This document shows positions 58,707 through 64,000 of a stretch of 64,000 nt of DNA, piece by piece. Numbering within the stretch: position 1 is the first letter of the stretch; each line of letters begins with the position of its first letter. The translations under genes were made by a program, and so were the position numbers. Source of the stretch: Typhlomys cinereus. Lineage: Eukaryota > Chordata > Mammalia > Rodentia > Platacanthomyidae. The notes under the pieces are model-generated. The model saw only the letters and a program-made list of their open reading frames with translations. It was not told the DNA's origin and made no database searches. The stretch is taken from the NCBI GenBank assembly GCA_023101885.1, contig JALPQD010000115.1, positions 3,848,794 through 3,912,793 on the forward strand, read 5' to 3'.

Positions 58707-61177
58707 AATAGTCCTAGAACATATAAGGAAATTGAGGAAGTAATCTCGAATCTTCCCACCAAAAAATGTCCTGGACCAGATGGATTCAGCACAGAGTTCT
58801 ACCAGACATTTAAGGAGTTAATAACACCAATACTCCTTAAACTGTTCCATCAAATAGCAAAGGAAGGAACACTACCAAATTCCTTCTATGAAGCTAATAT
58901 CGTTTTAATCCCAAAACCTAATAAAGATTCACTTAAAAAAGAAAACTATAGGCCGATCTCCCTGATGAACACAGACGCAAAGATTCTCAACAAAGTCTTA
59001 GCAAATCGGATTAAAAAACATATTAAAAAGATCATTCACGGGGACCAAGTAGGCTTCATCCCCGGCACAGAAGGTTGGTTCAACATACGCAAATCAATAA
59101 ATGTAATTCCTCATGTAAACCAGTCCAAAGTCCAAGACCACATGATACTCTCGATAGATGCAGAAAAAGCTTTTGACAAGATCCAACAGCCTTTTATGAT
59201 CAAAACGCTAGAGACAGTAGGAATGGAAGGAACCTTTATCAATATAATAAAAGCTGTATACAACAAGCCCACAGCAAGGATTATGCTCAATGGGGAACAA
59301 TTGGAAGCATTCCCACTTCGATCAGGAACTAGACAAGGCTGTCCACTCTCACCACTTCTATTCAATATTGTACTTGAAGTCTTAGCTGAAGCCATAAGAC
59401 AAGAAAGGGACATAAGAGGGATTCAAATCGGCAAGGAAGAAGTCAAGCTATCCCTATTTGCAGATGACATGATCTTATACCTGAGTGATCCCAAAAACTC
59501 CACCAGGAAGCTCCTGGAACTAATTGAGAAGTTCAGCAGGGTGGCAGGATACAAAATAAATGTGCAAAAATCAGAGGCCTTCCTATATGCCCAGAATGAA
59601 AGAAGTGAAAAAGCCTTGAGAAAAACAATCCCATTTACTATAGCCCCTAAAAAAATGAAATACCTTGGTATAAACCTAACTAAGGAGGTAAAAGACCTTT
59701 ACAATGAAAACTTTAAAACCCTAAAGAAAGAAATAGCAGAAGACACCAGAAGGTGGAAAGACCTCCCTGGATTGGCAGAATCAACATCATAAAAATGACC
59801 ATCCTACCAAAGGCAATATACAGATTCAATGCTATACCAATCAAAATCCCAAAGCAATTCTTCAAAGAAGTTGACCAAACAATCTCAAAGTTCATATGGA
59901 GGCACAAAAGACCCAGGATAGCAAAAACAATCCTGAGTAACAAAAATACAGCTGGAGGTATTGCCATACCAAACCTTAGTCTATACTACAAATCCATAGT
60001 TATAAAGACAGCCTGGTACTGGCTCCAAAATAGACACACAGATCAATGGATAAGGATTGAAGACCCAGATATAAGCCCACAAAGTTACAGCCATTTGGTC
60101 TTTGACAAAGGGGCCCAAAGAATCCAATGGAAAAAGAACAGCATCTTCAACAAATGGTGCTGGCAAAACTGTATCTCCACATGTAGAAGATTAAAGCTGG
60201 ACCCGTACTTGTCACCATGTACAAGACTTAATTCCAAATGGATCAAGGACCTTGATATCAGGCCAGAGAGTATAAAAACCATAGTTGAAAGGATAGGGAA
60301 CTCCCTGGAGCTGATTGGGCTAGGCCAACAGTTCCTAAACAGACATCCAATGGCACAGTCACTGCTACCAACTCTTAACAGTTGGGATCTTGTGAAATTA
60401 AAGAACTTCTGTTCAAATAAAGAGATTATAACACAAGCTCAAAGGCAACCCACAGAATGGGAGAAAATCTTCACTAACCACACATCTGATAGAACTCTGC
60501 TGTCCACAGTGCACAAAGAACTTAGAAAACTAAACACCAAGGAATCCAATGGCCCAATTAAAAAATGGGCCTTGGAACTTAAAAGAAACTTTACCAGGGA
60601 TGAAATTAAAATGTCTAACAAATATCTTAAAAAATGCTCCACTTCCTTAGCCATCAGGGAAATGCAAATCAAAACTTCCCTGAGATATCATCTCACCCCG
60701 GTCAGGATGGCAAAAATCCACAATACAAACAACAACAAATGTTGGAGAGGATGTGGAGAGAGGGGAACTCTGCTACATTGCTGGTGGGAATGCAGGCTCA
60801 TACAGCCACTCTGGCGAGCCGTCTGGAGATTCTTAAAGAAATTAAAGATTGAAATGCCATATGACCCTGCTATTCCACTGTTGGGAATAACCCCCCATAC
60901 AGCAGAGGTTCACTTCTATAGCTCAAGCACGACCATGTTCATAGCAGCACTGTTTACAATAGCAAAGTCATGGAATCAGCCCAAATGTCCAACAGTTGAC
61001 GAGTGGATAAGGAAAAGGTGATACATCTATACAATTGAGTACTACTCAGCCATCAAAAATGATGAATTAATGCATTTTGCCGGGAAATGGATGTCATTAG
61101 AAACAATTATATTAAGTGAAGTATCCCAGACCCAGAAAATTAAGCGCCATATATACTCCCTAATATGTGGCTCCTAG
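58707..61177 (+). pseudogene. L1-D ORF2, second part (reverse transcriptase to C-terminus), broken
   Basis: Resumes in the RT with [20 protein letters not shown], then [13 protein letters not shown] and FADDMILYL. Near 59766 seven bases present in L1-E (ttgttcc) are missing, shifting the frame. The second frame, 59753-61021, runs through the thumb and [18 protein letters not shown]. The tryptophan codon of RKRWYIYT is TGA at 61020-61022. After it the frame continues to the usual end. It also carries several missense changes near the C-terminus (CGS for GGS). Confidence 0.92.
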
Positions 61178-62186
61178 TATCAAACCCACCCAGCCCACCT
61201 AGAGACAGTAATTCCAAGGATTATGAACAGGAGGGATGGGGTAGGAGGGCCACACCAGAAACAAGGAGAGATGGGACCATGTTACAGCAGGGAAAATAGG
61301 CCTCCACCAAGGACCCAAATAAGTAATGAGACATCTGATTAAGTTCACAGACTTTTGTTCCTGATCATTTACTACTGAGGGGGAGTGATCTCACCAGAAG
61401 AGGAGGGCATATAGTCTGGCAGATAAAAAGTAACCATTTTGCAAATGGGTGATAGACCCCTCCCTTACTGTGGTTTCCCACTTTTATTACATCTACCTTT
61501 GAATGTGCTTTTATCACAAGACTCTAACAGCTTTTTGTCTCTGGCCAGTGGGTAACATACAATGCCCACCAGGATGGAGTGAAGGGCATTGCAGGAGCAG
61601 CAAAACTGCAAAAGAAAATCAACAAACCACAATCCAGAATTTCAGAGACTCTATATCAACCACCTAGAACTAGGCCAGCTTAGTCTCTCCCCATCTTGAA
61701 GCTCAGGGAAATTTGTGGAAGAGGGGGCGGTAAGAGTGTAAGAGCAAAAGGATGGGAGGAGCAATGATATATAAGATACTCTATACTAGTTAGGGCTGAA
61801 GCAATCATAATTGGACTTTGCATGCTCTGCACATTGTCCAACCCACTGTGGACCTCACAAAGTCTAGCATCTGCTAAAGGCACCAAGAGCCTTGGAGGTA
61901 AAGGATTGGCAGCCACAGCAGTGTTCCTATACCTAAGGGGAACACGGGAAAGGGTTCAGGGAAAGGCCACTGGGTCCTTGTATGTCATCGGAGAGGAGGG
62001 CCCAGAGGAAAATCAGACATGCACAAGAAAGGACTCTCTGGGAATTGGGGCGGGAGGCACTGGGGGATAGGGAGGGAGAGGGGTGGGGAGGGGGACCAGG
62101 GGGTACGGGGGGAGGAGGAGGAAGGGAGGGAACTGGTGTACTTAATAAGTTTGTATGAGCTGAAATAAAAAAAATCATCATAATAA
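61178..62186 (+). other. L1-D 3' UTR, A-type, with G-rich tract
   Basis: Matches the 3' UTR of L1-A in reverse. The polypurine tract at 62060-62130 contains several G runs of four or more. The tail is A-rich with interruptions ('aataaaaaaaatcatcataa'). Confidence 0.88.
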
Positions 62187-62200
62187 AAAGACAGATTAGG
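62187..62200. repeat. Target-site duplication of L1-D, right copy
   Basis: Second copy of aaagacagattagg. Confidence 0.92.
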
Positions 62201-62319
62201 TAGAATTATGCTTGCTTTACTTTATTTTTTGTTTACTATATCTACACAGTATTTTCTTATTTTTCAATTTCAATAAAGTAAGAATACTTAAAAAGAAAAA
62301 AAGATTTAAACAATAATAC
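62201..62319. other. AT-rich spacer
   Basis: No L1 match is clear here; it joins L1-D to the old L1 fragment that follows. Confidence 0.4.
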
Positions 62320-62930
62320 ATAATTTCTCAGCTATGTTAATTCCAGATGGGTTCACTTTTGAATTCTATCAGACTTTTAAAGCACAGCAAAAAAACAAAG
62401 AAAAACATCAATGCTTCTTAAGTTTTCCACAAAATAGAATGGGAAAAGAACACTGTTTAAATTCTTTTTACTAAATCAGTATTATTCTAATTCCAAAACT
62501 GGATAAAAACATAACAAAAAGGAAAAAAATTATAGGGCAATCTCACTTATAAAATAAATGCAAAACTTCCCAGCAAAATACAATCATATTTTTAAGAGCA
62601 CATAAAAAGACCATTCACCATGATGAAGTCAGTTTTATTCTAGAGATACAGGAATGGTTCAGCATATGTAAATCAATAAATGTAATATACAACATAAATG
62701 GATTCAATGATAGTAATCATGTGATTATCTAAATAGATGCAGACGAAACTTTTTGACAGTTTGAGAAAATTGAACACGCGTTCTTCAGAAAGTCCCTGAA
62801 GAAAGTAGGAATAGAAATAACATTTCTCAACATAATAAAAGCTATGTGGGCCAAAACTACTTAGGGAAAAGCTGAAAACATTTCCACTGAAAGCAGGTAC
62901 AAGAAAAGAGTGTCAACTGAGTCTTACTAA
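62320..62930 (+). mobile_element. Old L1 ORF2 fragment, RT region
   Basis: Decayed plus-strand ORF2: 'gatgggttcacttttgaatt', 'caaaaaggaaaaaaattata', 'gtaaatcaataaatgtaata' and 'agatgcagacgaaac' follow the order of the RT segment in the young copies. Probably the continuation of 48230-49356. Confidence 0.8.
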
Positions 62931-63049
62931 GGAGGTCCTTACCTGTACTAATATATATAAGTGTTTTCCTTACCTTTGACTCTATCAATTTCAGAGTGTC
63001 AAGTCTTATATTAAAGCCATTGAAACATTTGAAGTCGATTTTCATACAG

Positions 63050-63205
63050 GGTGAGTCCCATGGTATCTCTGTGATCTGAAGACTTCCCACTAGATCCTAT
63101 CACTTAAAGGTTCCATTACCTTTCAAAAGTACCTCCTTGAGGATCAATCCTTTAATGTATGTGCCTTTGGGTGACACTTATCCTAACCATAGTAAGTATT
63201 GATCA
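63050..63205 (-). mobile_element. MaLR-type LTR relic
   Basis: 'agtacctccttgaggatcaa', then 'aatgtatgtgcctttgggtg' and 'acacttatcctaaccatag' follow the end of a reversed MLT1/MST-type LTR. Diverged. Confidence 0.5.
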
Positions 63206-63379
63206 GAAAACACAGATTGTGGGACTGGAGTTGGGCATGCCATTGGATCACAGCAGAGAACACACAGAGCCATATGGCAAAGAGAGTTGGATGATGGCAA
63301 TGACTACGGAGCAGCTGTAGTGAATGAAACAGGGTCTGACAGGATAGTTGCTAGTGGTCTCTAGGGAAGGTTCCATAAT

Positions 63380-63490
63380 GGGGCTGGAGTGATGTCTCAG
63401 CTTCAGTGATCCACTTTTAATGTATGAACTCTGGCAAAGAAAGTGTGTCATACCAACCCTACCTACCCATGTAAGCAATTAGTTTTTTAA
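63380..63490 (+). mobile_element. Possible SINE scrap
   Basis: 'ggggctggagtgatgtctca' resembles a SINE head, and 'gtatgaactctggcaaag' may be the B-box area. No tail or TSD is seen. Confidence 0.35.
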
Positions 63491-64000
63491 AATGTTCCTG
63501 AGAATCATGGACCCACAGGAGCACAGTGATTTATTTATGAACCTTTAAAATATTAAGGAAGTGCTACTGAAGCTAAAATTTCCAAACTTTCCAGTGAACA
63601 CATGTTATGATTCTTCACTGTGTCTCGGAACTATCACTTCCTGTTATGTTTGAAAAACCCTGTTCTTCACCTTCCTTTGTGCCGAGTATGCCATTTGTAG
63701 CTAATTTCACATCATCCATGAGAACAAAGTAGCAATTTATTATTACTCATGACTCGGTGACCTGTTTGTCGGGACCTGCTTGCATGGCAATAGTGAGATC
63801 CACTTGGCTCTGCTCTCCGTTCATTTGATGTCCATTACATCACAGAACAGTACCCACGACTCTGGCTCCCTCAAAACACTTAACTAAAAGGTGCAAGAAA
63901 TGAATGGAAATTTCCTTTTTGGTCACACTAAGCTTACTGTTTTGCAACTTCATAATGTAAGTAGAGAAAAACACATCTTGCACAATCTTTCACAACCTGT
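63491..64000. other. No recognisable feature
   Basis: No gene or repeat recognised up to the window edge. Confidence 0.4.

Larger units (their letters stand above)
49695..62186 (+). mobile_element. L1-D: A-type L1 split by L1-E
   Basis: A short 5' UTR (49695-49859), ORF1 (49860-50960), ORF2 (50980-52308 and 58707-61177), the A-type 3' UTR and an A-rich tail before 62187. Its own length without L1-E and one TSD copy is about 6.1 kb. It is inactive, by ORF1 and ORF2 frameshifts, a nonsense codon and the L1-E insertion. The 5' UTR lacks the distal unit and a 29-bp stretch present in L1-A. Confidence 0.94.

Overview
This is mammalian, and by its repeats rodent, genomic DNA, not microbial DNA. 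The signs are long LINE-1 (L1) copies, tRNA-derived SINEs beginning 'ggggctggagaggtggctcag' (B2-superfamily head), ERV and MaLR LTRs, and ancient MIR and L2 relics. No clear B1 element and no standard murine B2 was seen. A dipodoid (jerboa or jumping-mouse) or other myodont rodent fits best, but the species is a guess. No multi-exon host gene is recognisable. The only intact protein-coding gene is a processed RAC1 retrocopy.

The window is mostly a stack of nested retrotransposons, each layer datable by its target-site duplication (TSD). (1) At 940-14050 an old plus-strand L1 is split by a minus-strand full-length L1 ('L1-A', 1294-9838, TSD catatgaacacattt). L1-A is itself split by a 146-bp L1 3' end (6250-6395) and by a full-length RAC1 retrocopy (6690-8984, TSD aacaacctcttcc) with a 192-codon open reading frame. 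Three tRNA-SINEs lie in the old L1 remainder. (2) At 14524-22051 another minus-strand full-length L1 ('L1-B', TSD tgattcactactt) carries an inserted 3' end of the L1-A subfamily, with a double poly(A) tail and a seamless homologous 5' join. (3) 22065-47100 is repeat-poor to moderate: DNA-transposon relics, a minus-strand LTR with TATA box and poly(A) signal (25357-25885), MIR and L2 relics, a truncated L1 (27008-27700), two adjacent SINEs (30822-31457), a MaLR/ERVL-type LTR (33690-34115), a 100-bp TC microsatellite, a decayed class I ERV with gag/protease remnants (36440-39490) that hosts a truncated retrocopy, and a decayed L1 3' end (44045-45355). (4) At 47120-47830 an L1 fragment with 5' inversion ends in two back-to-back hairpins, followed by a 5S rRNA pseudogene (48083-48173). 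(5) At 49695-62186 a plus-strand L1 ('L1-D') is split in ORF2 by a minus-strand, nearly intact L1 ('L1-E', 52324-58691). The pair forms several kilobases of inverted repeats inside an old L1.

The young L1s fall into two subfamilies that coexist: A-type (L1-A, L1-D, several 3' fragments) and B-type (L1-B, L1-E). Their ORFs are very similar but their 3' UTR ends are distinct, and both have a GC-rich 5' UTR with a roughly 225-232 bp repeated unit. Every copy is disabled; L1-E is closest to intact. L1 activity explains almost everything here, including the RAC1 retrocopy and the truncated retrocopy in the ERV. No undescribed gene system was found. The most notable items are the intact RAC1 retrocopy, the homology-joined L1-into-L1 insertion, the 29-bp GT..AG-bounded loss in the L1-D 5' UTR, and three L1 copies lesioned at the same ORF2 site.
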